Source: Anisakis pegreffii | Taxonomy: Eukaryota; Nematoda; Chromadorea; Rhabditida; Anisakidae | Assembly: GCA_035041965.1 (NCBI GenBank) | Contig: JAPYMA010002581.1 | Location: forward strand, 1 to 64,000 | Direction of reading: 5' to 3' | Length of the DNA: 64,000 nucleotides | Shown here: positions 53,401-64,000 of the stretch, one piece after another | Position numbering within the stretch: position 1 is the stretch's first letter | Layout of the letters: the number at the start of each line of letters is the position of its first letter | The notes under the pieces: model-generated | What the model was told of the DNA's origin: nothing | Seen by the model: the letters and a program-made list of their open reading frames with translations, nothing else | Databases searched by the model: none | Made by a program: the position numbers and the translations under genes

Positions 53401-56400
53401 TATTATTATTACTATTGTTATTGTTATTATAATATTATTCATTGTTATTATGACTACTATTCATTACTACTATTAATATACTATTGTTATTATTTGCTAT
53501 TAATATTATCACTGGTACTGTTGTCATTATTATCATATTTCCACCACTTTTATCACTAGTTTTTACCATAATAGTATCAATGGTATCACACAGATACAAT
53601 ATGAATAATTTAACAATTCAGATGAGAAAAGGCGAATAAGACTCACCTTAAAAATTTCATCCATTTGCTCAACAAGACCGGGTGATTCTTCTTTATTATA
53701 GCTCGTTAGTAAAGGTGTTTTTGATGCACCTAATGTTTGGGTTATATACTGAAATAACGAATTTGATAGTATCGGCGATACGTAACATCCAAGAGCAATC
53801 TTAACTCATATATTCTAACGTCGGGAAAAAATTTCAGTGATCAAAAAACGGAACAGAATATAGAAATTTTGATGCGGTCTTCGCGTTCTAAGATTCATTC
53901 ATGGAAACAATTGCGACAAAATGACAAAATGAAAACGATTAAATTCCGACTAATCATTCTGATTATTCAAAACCACAACAATCTCGTACGATATAACTCG
54001 GAGTGAAATGAATTCCGACGACGAAATAATTGTGTACCTCTAAAACGGCATCTAAATTGACTTTGCTTGAGTTGCTCTGTGAAGAATTCGATGACTTACT
54101 CCTGGACGATAACCAAGGAGTTTGAGAAAGCCATTGCATGAAATTGCTCAGATCCTTCCTAGAACAAAAAATATTAGAAGCAGTGAAAAGCGGCGAAAGT
54201 TTATGCGCAATAAACACAAAATAGGAATTAGGATCACTCGCCGAACAAATCACAACACAGTTTTATACTTAAATGCTCAAAAATAATCGCTTGAACAAAA
54301 CAATGCCATTTACCTGTTCTTTAAAGCGACTATACTTAGTTCTACCACTCTCAAAGTGAGCATTTCAGATGCATTTATCGATCCATCCAGACCAGAATCC
54401 AGTTCTGACTCATCGCGATCTTCCTCTAGCAGATAACTTCCATAGGGATATACGCTAACGTCGAAGACACGATTCGGCACAAACTGAGTGCTGAAAATTC
54501 GACGGTGATTCGACAAACATAATGAACGGTGAACACCCTATCAATTAGATGAGAAATATCAAAACGTGCGGATGGCACTAGATGTGCTTTTCGAATCTTC
54601 CATACTGCTAATCAACAACTAAATTCAACAATGTTTATGGAATGCTACTTCTCATACCATCTTCCTAAAACACTTTCAAATATCTGATTGACCACAATAT
54701 TTTCATTTGTGAAAAAATTCAGAGCTCATAAAAATTGTTTCTTTCTATAAAACACTGAGTACTGTACATTTGAAAAGCCATTCAACGTTCAATACAAAAC
54801 ATCCATTTTCAGTGACATAAAATTATGTTAGACCATTTTGCTTGAGGCAATAACGTAATCGCTTTCAATATCCATGACGAATAGAATTAACAGCAACATT
54901 TTGAAATTAATATCAATTTCATCAAAGAAAATATTTACAAATAGAAATGAGTGCAAAATGAAAGTTGAAAGTGAAAATAATGAGGAATGTAACGAACGAT
55001 CTCCATTTGCTGGTGACACATTCAAATTCCCATACGAACTGCTTCATGTGATGTTGAAACATTTGCGCTGCACAATACAAATCACCATTCAGCGTTTCAA
55101 TTAACTGACTGAAATAAAAAAATGTTACTTTCCGAGCAGTCAAAAAATCCTATCAATAACGTCGATTAATACAACTGATTTTCATCTCAATCAGAAAAGA
55201 GTTAGAACGGAATGGTCATGAAAAGTTTCGTCAAAACATTCGAACGGTTTCCGAGAACACTATTTCTAAAATCATTCAGTAAAGTGGCAAAAACTAACGT
55301 GAATCCTTTATTAATCCATTCATTCATCTTTTTACATTCGCTAGTTGTGAAGGAATTGCGGAAAAAACTCAGCAAATTCGCATTCGAATGACCATTCAAA
55401 ATGATATTTAATAAACAATCTGCTAGAGACGGTGATGAGGTGTCGTTCGAGGACGACGAATTCGAATTATTGAACGAATCGAAAGCACTTTCGAATGCCT
55501 TAAATTTGGTTCAATCAATGAGAAAAAATGAAGATTCATCTCAGTATTCAATTCAATCAGTCAACATAATGAAACGATCCGATGAAGAGTGAGAACGGTG
55601 TATCAAGAAGATAATAAATGATATGAAGTTAATGCTGAAACGATACGAGCATGATGAAAATTAGAACGATCAATGCGCATAGAAATAAATACTGAGATAA
55701 ACAAATGAATGACGTACGGCTGACTGCTCATCCCAATCGACAATCATTCGAGAGAACGTTTCTGAGATATACGATAACGAATAATAAAGATGCAGCCATC
55801 TGAATGATAAAAATGTTTCAGCAATGAATGACGAAGCATTATTGCTCTTACTGTGAACATAATAATGACTTAGGCGATTCCATTTGCAATTTTAAATTGA
55901 TAAAGTTTTATAAATACACAATTGTAAGTTTAACTATGACTTTAGATGACAATACCGATTATTTGAAAACAACGAAGTCGGAAATATCTCATGATAGTTC
56001 CCAATGAGATTTTAATTTGAACACAAATTCTTCGGCATAACAAAATTATAAAAATGTTCTAAAATTCCCTTCCGCTTAACTGAACTGAATGGGATGATAG
56101 CCAGCATAGTTTGATAGAAAGCGATAAATGTCTCAAGAAACCGAACAGAACTGAAAAGAAACAGAAAAAATTTTTGGGATTTTTGAATGATAGTTGAGAA
56201 GGTTAATGGATACAGAATCAAAACCTATAAGCGGTTCGCCAGACTGAGCCATCTTTGAAGCAACCGACGGCATCAATGTCAAAATCAATGATTTGTGTAT
56301 TCATGCCAAAAGACAGTTGTTGATCACAGCCCGTCTTATCACCTAAAACTGAATCTAAGATCTGCTAATAAGCACAATATTCATTACCTTTCACCACTTT

Positions 56401-58868
56401 TTTCATTATGAGTCGAAAAACTCGAACCATATTTTATTTACAATTAGATATTTTTAATCTATGCGTTATTTAGACACCAACATTGTTGACATCGTCACAT
56501 AATTCGAATATGTAATAAGAATTATAATGGAATAAGTCATACTTGAGGTATCTGCTTGTGCCATACTTGAATATACAACGTACAATCGTTCGTTGTGACT
56601 CGAATAGATCAAATCACCTATTGATATCGAATACGGATCAGAATTAACTGAAACAACCACTCATTTGAACGAATGCCATATTTCAATGATGGACACTTAT
56701 AATAAGTATTTGAACGACTGAAACAAACGAATCAATGCAATCCAATACAAATCGAAATACGAAATAATAAATGACAAATTAACCAAAATATTTCGACGGA
56801 GGTTCAATTCTAGCGATCGGTAAAAGTCCAGCAGCCAAAATATGTACAATACGCTCTTCATCAGCACATACCATTACCGTACCAATTATATTTTCGAATG
56901 ATTCAGCTTCACAAAATTCTTTTAAATTTTTCAAATAGTCATTTTCTGTTGGTTTCTCAGTGGACTTCTCTGTCGCATGATGACCAGGCGTCATTTCACC
57001 AACCTATAATTGACAACTCAACTTCTAAAATATTCGCTGACTTCAAAAAAAAAACTTGATTAGAAACTGTGCTTAAGATAACTCCAAACAACATCCTATA
57101 TGAGCATTAATTTCGAACAGACAAAAATTATAATGCAAGTTCTTTTCATAACACAGTGTGCGTTGCATTTGGAGAATTGCAAATGAGCAATTGATACTTA
57201 ATATTACATGCAGCTTATCGCAAATTGTGAACTGCTTATTTACAAGGTAATGCAATAGTGTGATTAAATGAAAAACAAATAAACGATGGAAGAAATAACT
57301 AACAATTCCAGCGACTTGATCGTTATCAATTTTAGGCGATTTATACGGTAAAGAATACCACTTCATCAAGCAAATTTTATCCTTCATTCTGAATTCATGC
57401 CATTTTATTTATTGGTGATTATTGACATTAAAGTTATTTCGAGAAAAAGGGACTTTACAAGTTTCAGTTTCGCGTGCGATTTTCTGATTTCAATCGTTTT
57501 CACACAGAAACAGTTGCAGGAATTTCTTGGAACGAATAATCGGGAAACTAGTTAATAATGGCTGAAAATTTCGGTGAACTAAAAGTAATTTGGCAAAAAA
57601 ATAACTGACTTGATTGAATATCTGATGAAACCTTTTTCCGTATCAAGCAAATGAATACTTCCATCGTGTAATGCTGCGGCGAGGACCTTAAACCATGAAG
57701 TATATCTTTTTTTTAAAAAGGTGACAAGACATATCGACAGAAAGAAATAGTGATGAAAATAGACTGGCACCACTAGTATTCAAATCAGTAAGATACTCCA
57801 CTGAAGAAAACAATGTCATTCGAAATAACGCATTTGAGTGTTCCATCCAAATATTTCTCATGCATGCTATTTACGATTAGTCGTCAACTGTTAATATATT
57901 TTAAATCACTAAACAATTTCACAGTCGCAATAACTCGTAAATGTTTACTTCTACTCAAATGGTTTTCATTTAATAGCAATTAATACCAAACGGCTATTCT
58001 ATTATTTCAAAAAATGAAATCATCAGGTAATACGCGAATTCAGCGATCACAATTGCATACCTTTCCATTCGGACTCCAACACATTGTCTGCAACCGTGTA
58101 TCACCTTGTTGTTGAGTGCGTTCGTCCAGTAGCGATTTCGCTTCGAATATATCTCTCTAAAAGTCATTCAAAATACGCATAACGTTCAAAAGCATACAAT
58201 TTCCTATCGCAAACAACAGTGAATTATATGATGCACATAACTTATTGCAGTTTTCTCACAACTAAAGGAGTGAACATGACGGGGAAGATGGAAATCATGA
58301 TCTGATCTCATTCAAATTCTTCAAAAATTACATCACCAAGCCAATATTCAGTTTCGTTTAAGGATTGAGATAGATGCAAGGGCACATGAAAATAATGCTC
58401 AATACCTTCCAGCCACGTTTCCAAAAATATCGCCGAACACAAATTTCACCTTTTTTCGATGCTAACGCCACCAAGTCAATACTCGGATTCCATAAGGCCT
58501 GATAAACCTTAAACCAAACATCACTCTCAATCAACTGGAAATGATATCGAGTTTTTACCAAAGCAATAAAATGTCGCTCAAAACATGATCATTTTTGCAC
58601 GGAAAACACGCTTCCAAAGATAGTTTTTAATATTGTTTCAATCTGGTCATCACCACCATTGATATCGCCACACTGTTATCATTACCACTATCTGCACCAC
58701 TTCTAATGTCAATGTTGCAATGAATGACATCAAAGAAAAGTCGAAAATGAACGGTGTCACCTTAAAAGGAGCTCGGTAATTTCTGGCAGATTCGCCCATC
58801 AGGTCACATGACTGCCATTCACCTTCATAATTCGCATCTTTCAACTTGTCAGCTACGTTAGTTGGCAT
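50492..58868 (-). CDS. emb-30: Anaphase-promoting complex subunit 4 (APC4/EMB-30)
   Basis: APC4 is a scaffold subunit of the APC/C ubiquitin ligase that drives the metaphase-anaphase transition. Exons (5' to 3'): 58868-58761, 58534-58406, 58156-58061, 57686-57610, 57388-57304, 57003-56784, 56647-56543, 56342-56225, 55799-55718, 55498-55299, 55108-54994, 54483-54314, 54158-54038, 53748-53647, 53361-53170, 52928-52719, 52555-52456, 52234-52059, 51960-51828, 51611-51424, 51212-50991, 50937-50913, 50565-50492; phases match, giving about 1015 aa. The N-terminal WD40 part shows ALWNPSIDLVALASKKGEI, TMCWSPNGKVLAAALHDGSI and HILAAGLLPIARIEP. The helical bundle follows (about 313-545) with FFRNSFTTSECKKMNEW and KNRKDLSNFMQWL. 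Near the end ARKLGLTLSECGTRVRWFEI and an acidic stretch match the APC4 C-terminus. An Arg/Lys-rich tail is encoded by the last two exons, one only 25 bases. Least certain: the donor of the exon ending at 54994 (55036 also fits), exon 56342-56225, and the start exon. It is longer than human APC4 (808 aa), as in worms. Confidence 0.87.
53362..53540. repeat. ATT/ACT trinucleotide microsatellite in an emb-30 intron
   Basis: Irregular runs of ATT, ATC, ACT and GTT directly follow the acceptor side of exon 53361-53170. The Ile-rich open frame continuing from the exon across this repeat is intronic on the basis of the TTATTCAG acceptor and the phase match. Confidence 0.7.
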
Positions 58869-60742
58869 CCAAGCTGATGCTGTATTTAATATTTAATTTT
58901 GATCTGGTACTTGAACATAACGATTCAAGTAAGCGCATAAAGATATTCATTACCGCTGATTGCATTAACACACAATTAACATTAATTCCCTCTTGATCTC
59001 ATAACTATATGGTGATTATCTTTGGTAAATCAATTTAGATATGAAACAAGAAAGGGCCCATTAATCAATTATTGAAATTTTGCTCGAGCCCAGTTCGTAC
59101 GCCTAATTTCTCCGCTCTTATCGCAATTGCTTACAGCTATTGAGCACTCATAATTCATGACGATCCATTGTCAGCCATCTATTTCGACTAGCGTCAAAAT
59201 TTCATTCGATTGCAGAGCTCATGAATGCGGCATTGTGCAATTGCCGCTCTCGAGCCATCAACTCAGATCAAGACTTGTCATGCTCGGTAAATTTTTGACC
59301 CTTATTCACGACAATCTTTTTTTGTTGCATTGTCTGTGTCTTATTAAATCTTATTCACGATTATCCTATCAATTCCATACAAACTGCACGCACCGTCTTT
59401 ACAAACACATTCTTGCAAATACTTATTCATCGCCTTCTTACACTTCCGTCGTTCGTCTTAAATCCATCGTTTAGTATGTCATTCCTTTCCGCAAGTCACT
59501 CTATATGTTAACCATTATCATTACTAGCAACTTGTCTATTGGATTCATTGCGATTACTAGTCAATTTGTTGGTGTGTAAATCATACTCTCGCTGTCACCG
59601 CTACGTCAAAGGATCGCCAGTATCAAAACGCATCTAGGAGATCTCATTGTCAGACAGGTTCCGTCCGGCAATCCTTGCAAGTCTTAATCCGGCCCGACAG
59701 CTCAAAACCGCACTCGTCTTAAATGGTCCATTCCATGGTTAGTATGCCATGTTCAATTTCCACTTATCAACAACAGATACGCTCGTTCAGCTGATGAGAT
59801 TTGAAGAGGTGAGTGAAAGATAACAATGAATGAAGCGATACACTTAACGAATGAGTTCATTAATTCAGCACAGCAATGAGCAATCAAAGAGTTTATTTGT
59901 TCATTTGTGTAACGAGAGAGAGCACATCGATAACGAACAACCAAATGATCAACAAATAACAGATCTTTCGTCGTTGCATTAGAGCGTGTGCATGACGTTT
60001 CATCGCGGATGAGCTGAAATTGTCAACTTTGTTGAAATGAATGCTGCATTTCAACGATTGATCACTTCAAAAATAATCGTCTTCGTCGCAACAATCAATC
60101 AACACTCAGTGCCGTGAAGTACTCAGCTTCTGGAACTGTCAATACTGCTAATATCAGAATATAAAGCGAAACATAACAACAACCAAACATCAGTGAGCGT
60201 GAAATAGAAATTGCGCTCATTTTTACTTCAACGCTTCTGTAATAAAGAGAGATATAAATATGAAGAATCAGTTTAAAAAATGAACAGTTGGACATTCAAG
60301 ACAATTACAGTCCCAAAATTAGAAATTTAAAAATAACCATTGGAACGAATAAGTAAATTTTAAAAATGAAAATATATCAAAACAAGGAATCATAAAGATA
60401 AACTGTACTCAATTCAAAACTATGAACTCCATATCAACGTTCAATTAATCCAAAAACGGAATCTTGATTTCCATTTAGATATTATCTACATAATTTCCAT
60501 AAAAAAATGCAGCTTCAATCATACCACAAAACGAATTCATGTCATCCGATCAGGATTGTCTACAAAAGTTGACAGCATTTCAAATCTTACTCACTTCGTG
60601 ATTTTGAAATTACCACAAAATAAATTCCTCGGCATTAGGCAAAGTGAATACAATTGAGAAATTTGCGTGAATAGAAATGGATGTATATTCAAAACGACAG
60701 ATGACGATTATTCAATCATCGGCAACTCATTATAACTGATGC
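58869..60742. other. Spacer between pir-1 and emb-30
   Basis: This 1.9 kb should hold the 3' UTR of the phosphatase gene and the promoter of emb-30 (both minus strand). A plus-strand open frame of 105 codons (59157-59474) has slightly higher GC but no recognisable domain. A GC-richer patch near 59650-59720 shows no tRNA-like fold. Nothing is supportable as a gene. Confidence 0.45.
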
Positions 60743-63359
60743 TCATTTGCCCTTGTACTTTTCTTTTTGCATTTCATTGATCTTCCAAAAATTGCCCGTT
60801 TTCATCAATTCGAATTCCTTCTGTAATCGCTGCCTTCTCGCTCGTCTCTTCTGCGACTTCGACACTTCAACTTCTTCAACTGCCGCTCCACTTGTCGCGT
60901 TCTCCTTGAATACAATCAAATCAATACAATCCAGATCACTATTTTCGCAGTTATTCGAAATCTCCTCTCGAAAACCATCCCAAGTATCATTCCAACAAGG
61001 GTATTCACTGTTATCAAGAAACACTTCCATTATTGCACACACACTTTCTCGATGACGTTCTGAACTGAGCAACATAACTTTGAAAAACACCAAGCCAAAC
61101 ATACTTGTTCACCACTGAAATCGCCGTCATCATCGTCCTCTTCCATTTGCTCAGCCGTGCCAGTACTTCCAACGAAAGGGCTTCCATCAAGCGACAGATG
61201 CGACGAGCTTTGCGATCGCTGCATCCCGTCACCCATCATTGCCAAATCATTTGCATAATTCGCGGCCGTTGCTGCTGCTTGATTATCATTTAATATCAAT
61301 GACTCATGTTGCTGAAATTTCACCACCTCAGCAACACTTCATTTGAAAATCGCACCAGTTCCATTCGATCAAATTCGAAAATGATCTATGCCACACATCG
61401 ATCGAGAATGTGACAATCAAACGATGCGTACCTCAAGAACGGCAGCCATCTGACTCCAGACAGCTTCCATATCTGGTGTACCACCACCGTTTTCATCATC
61501 ACCAGATATGATGGGCTCGGTAGCATTGCCGATTTTATGTTTCTTTTTATGTTTGCTTCTTTTACGTGATAACGAGAACTGTTGATGTCGTTGTATCTCA
61601 GACTCTTCACTTGATACCACCACTTCATCTGCGTGTTTGTGACGTCTGAATGATAAACGAAAATTTACTGAAAGATTTATTCCCCTCAATCAATTATTAT
61701 TCACTGAGCGAAATACTATGGCATCATTGTAACATTCTTTCATTTTCATGCCAAATTTTAGCAACGAAAATTTTGAGAGGAGAGAAAATTATGAACATAA
61801 TTTTTAGAACATAACTCAAAACAACAAACTTCTTCAATCGACGTTCCTTTGCGGCACGATGCAACGCTTGAACGTATGCACCACGCTCAATGGGATAACC
61901 TCGGCCGCGTTCAAAGGCTACAAATGTTTTCATTATGTTTATGAATGCGGCATCATTGCTTACTGCGATAGAAATTTAATATTATCAAATTATACAAATA
62001 ATGTCATACTCATTCATTTCGAATGAGATCAATGATGAATTGCGATAGGAAGTATTAAAATAGCAAGGCGAACCATCGATAGCATCGTGTGATGACCATC
62101 CCAGACGATCGATCAGGAATCGACAAACCAAATAACCACTGCGATTAACACCATTTGTACAGTGCACTCCGATTACCGCATCTAATAACAATTACCCAAG
62201 TATAAACGGTAAGTGAATTAATACACATTCAAGCCAAAATTCATGATCACAATAATAAAATAAATTATGAACACCCAAAAAAGGAACCTTCATGAGGCAA
62301 GAGACTGGACAGAGCTCTTGGATGATAATATGACCAGTCTGCTGATACAAGTAACAATAAAAGATAGACGAACCGTTATCAGGATTTGAATTCAAGAAAT
62401 TTTCGACGATATCATTGAATGTTTTCACCAAATCATCCCGCTCCACAAAACCACGTCCCGGACTATTGATCTTCTCATAATCGATGCACATTCCTTCAAT
62501 GTCCGCATGATCGTAATAGCGATCCGTATCCGTTAAATCAATCACCAAACCCAACGTTAGGCCACGTTCAGCCATCTGAACTCATTTTAAAAATTCAGAA
62601 AAAATATGACATTTGATGATTATTGAATATCAACTGATAGAAATATTTATAAAAATATGAAAAAAGTAATGACTGCAAGGAAGATGATCAAATTACGTAC
62701 AATTCGAAGTAAATTTGATACATTGAAACGTTTCTCCTTCGGTATTTTCGAGGCCAGCACATCGTTTATTGGAGTTTTGAAAACAACAAAGCGAGTATTC
62801 GGAATAATCTCTCCAATCGGTTCATAGTGTGTCCACCTAAATATGGAGTAATTTTATTGAATTTATGGCATATTCTCAAAATGATGAATTGTGTCTCTCT
62901 GAAAAGTATTATAAACCATTCTAATAGAACAAACGTCATTTGTGAAACCCAAAAGAAGAGAATGAATAGACAAAAACAATGATGCATCAAATACGGAATA
63001 TCGACACTAGCCAATACATCATTAACTCTCTTTTTACAATCACTACAACACCTAAGGCGAAAATAAGTTGAAACACGATAAAAAATGATGATGGTCAAAG
63101 AACAGAACTGTAGCATAACCAGTCATCGATGTTGAACACCGAACCAACTAGCTGGTAAAAGTAACTTCACAATAAATGTAAATGGGCATACTAATCAAGA
63201 ATATACAACGATTGTTGGAAGCGGTTATTTGTGCACCTAAAGTTCCGTGAAGCAAAAGGAGTGTACAGCAATAAATGTAGATCTGTTTTTGAATAACTAA
63301 AAAGAGTAAAAAAGTTAAGTGTCTCACTGTTTCGGTACAACTCGGCAGATACGTCCCAT
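60743..63359 (-). CDS. pir-1: PIR-1/DUSP11-type RNA 5'-polyphosphate phosphatase
   Basis: Enzymes of this cysteine-phosphatase family remove 5' gamma and beta phosphates from RNA; the worm protein acts with Dicer in small-RNA pathways. Exons (5' to 3'): 63359-63328, 62836-62701, 62575-62374, 62181-62074, 61917-61830, 61645-61432, 61311-61113, 61059-60743; phases match, giving 431 aa. Family features: WTHYEPIGEIIPNTRFVVFK near residue 12, LGLVIDLTDTDRYY (about 63), active site HCTNGVNRSG with Cys131 and Arg137, YLVCRFLIDRLGW, and AFERGRGYPIERGAYVQAL. The catalytic HCX5R motif is complete. After about residue 190 there is a long extra tail, Ser/Ala/Asp-rich with basic patches (SRKRSKHKKKHK, SKSQKRRARRQR), perhaps nuclear localisation signals; worm PIR-1 is about 230 aa. 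The 32-base first exon is inferred from phase, its GTGAGA donor and the VPKQWTHY junction. In the last, 53-base intron the donor could instead be CAA/GTATGT joined to a later acceptor. The ATG is 108 bases after the stop of the gene upstream. Confidence 0.88.
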
Positions 63360-63467
63360 ATTGTACGTTCGTAAATTCTGCTTATATGCAAAAATTAAGC
63401 GAACCGATTTTTTGAAACGATCCTGTGACGTTACCACGAGAATATTACTCTTATATCAACCAGTAAA

Positions 63468-63792
63468 TTAGAGTGTGGAACTAAAACAATTTATTCTTGT
63501 AACACACGAACTGTGCTTTTTACATTCATCTAAAACCATGTGTTCATTCGTTTGGGCGTTCCGATAGTCCGCCAAAAATTGATGCGGAAAATCCGCCAAA
63601 TGCGAAGGAAAAAATTTTCTGACGGAACTCGAATTTTTATTTGATATGTGTTCAGAAATGTGAATTTCTTACCCATTTAACGGGAACGAATCCGAGCAAT
63701 TCATGTACCACTTTGTAGCACAAGTCCAGGAGAATAAAAGATGATATGTAGATTCGTCAACAATCAAGGTATTATCGAAATTATCGATTTCG
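63468..63792 (-). CDS. Unrecognised gene, last two exons (5' part beyond or unresolved)
   Basis: Two stretches read as spliced coding sequence: 63792-63673 (acceptor TTAAAG, donor AATGG/GTAAGA) and 63618-63468 (acceptor CCGTCAG), both in matching phase and ending at TAA. Together they give about 90 residues including TLIVDESTYHLLFSWTCATK, WYMNCSDSFPLNG, SHLADFPHQFLADYRNAQ, and a Cys-containing tail. I recognise no family; the Cys/Trp content would suit a secreted or luminal protein, but this is a guess. Exons further 5' must lie above 63792, within the last 200 bases or beyond the window. An AATAAA overlaps the final codons. The stop is 108 bases upstream of the pir-1 start on the same strand. 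Confidence 0.42.
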
Positions 63793-64000
63793 CTTTAAGT
63801 GAAAAAGTTCAAGAAATAATTTGGATTGTTACCCACCAGACAGAGAAAACATATAATCATGATATATAAAATCTTGTAGCCGCGATTGAGTACTACAGAA
63901 AATAGCCTTCAATACTGACGCCAAGTTACGAGAGTTACGCCGCTTGGCGTGACCAATCGTAATGTTTAATAGTTAGAATTGGTTTATATACTGAATTAAT
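63793..64000. other. Right edge of window
   Basis: Probably an intron of the unrecognised minus-strand gene. No exon is recognisable. It holds a short imperfect inverted repeat around 63922-63951 (GACGCCAAG and CTTGGCGT) that could form a stem. Confidence 0.3.

Noticed and set aside
53362..53442. Ile-rich extension of the emb-30 exon frame
   Set aside because: It is trinucleotide repeat in the intron; the TTATTCAG acceptor at 53362 gives the phase needed by the neighbouring exons.
54874..55104. Plus-strand open frame of 76 codons
   Set aside because: It is antisense to emb-30 exon 55108-54994, which aligns with the APC4 helical bundle without gaps.
55401..55592. Plus-strand open frame of 63 codons with a plausible acidic protein
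   Set aside because: The complementary strand is an emb-30 exon (55498-55299) that fits APC4 in sequence, phase and order; the plus-strand frame is its mirror.
59640..59720. GC-richer patch considered as a possible tRNA
   Set aside because: No cloverleaf or T-loop GGTTCGAATCC-type box could be placed on either strand.
62190..62213. AATTACCCAAGT followed by GTAAGT on the plus strand, resembling nematode SL1 and its donor
   Set aside because: Only 12 bases match the 22-base leader, no Sm-binding site follows, and it lies in a pir-1 intron; probably chance.

Overview
The window looks like nuclear DNA from a nematode. It is AT-rich, the genes are broken into many small exons by introns of about 50 to 600 bases (a few reach several kb), and the products are animal proteins whose closest counterparts in domain order and length are worm proteins such as EMB-30/APC4 and PIR-1. 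A parasitic nematode with long introns is a reasonable guess, but no species can be fixed. No tRNA, rRNA, CRISPR array, or bacterial-type operon signal was seen. All gene models were built by hand from conserved protein segments joined at splice sites, requiring reading phase to match across every intron.

Layout. Plus strand: a complete mitochondrial RNA polymerase gene (933-9710, 23 exons, about 1203 aa), an 8.3-kb spacer, then a CDK5 activator of the p35 type (18047-31625, 7 exons, about 501 aa). After a 3.3-kb spacer, everything recognisable is on the minus strand, head to tail: a bestrophin chloride channel (34906-41304), a White-type ABCG half-transporter (42741-49212, possibly with a 5' extension to about 49.7 kb), the APC/C subunit APC4/EMB-30 (50492-58868, 23 exons, about 1015 aa), a PIR-1/DUSP11 RNA 5'-phosphatase (60743-63359), and the 3' end of an unrecognised gene (63468-63792). 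The stop of this last gene lies 108 bases before the PIR-1 start, as in a nematode operon.

Mobile DNA. A 626-bp non-autonomous element with terminal inverted repeats and a perfect 8-bp target duplication (hAT-like) sits in the last intron of the ABCG gene and is filled with GC-rich tandem repeats. Two inverted copies of a second, about 200-bp hAT-like MITE flank exon 1 of the CDK5 activator. A separate GC-rich hairpin cluster lies in the first intron of that gene.

Gene relationships. The genes serve unrelated housekeeping and neuronal functions (mitochondrial transcription, CDK5 activation, anion conductance, lipid or pigment-type transport, mitotic ubiquitination, RNA 5'-end processing). 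Apart from the possible operon they do not form a pathway. The most unusual property is splicing: 3 of 78 inferred introns use a GC donor, 16 of 78 have a purine before the acceptor AG, and about a quarter of exons begin with GT. There is also one 25-nt micro-exon.
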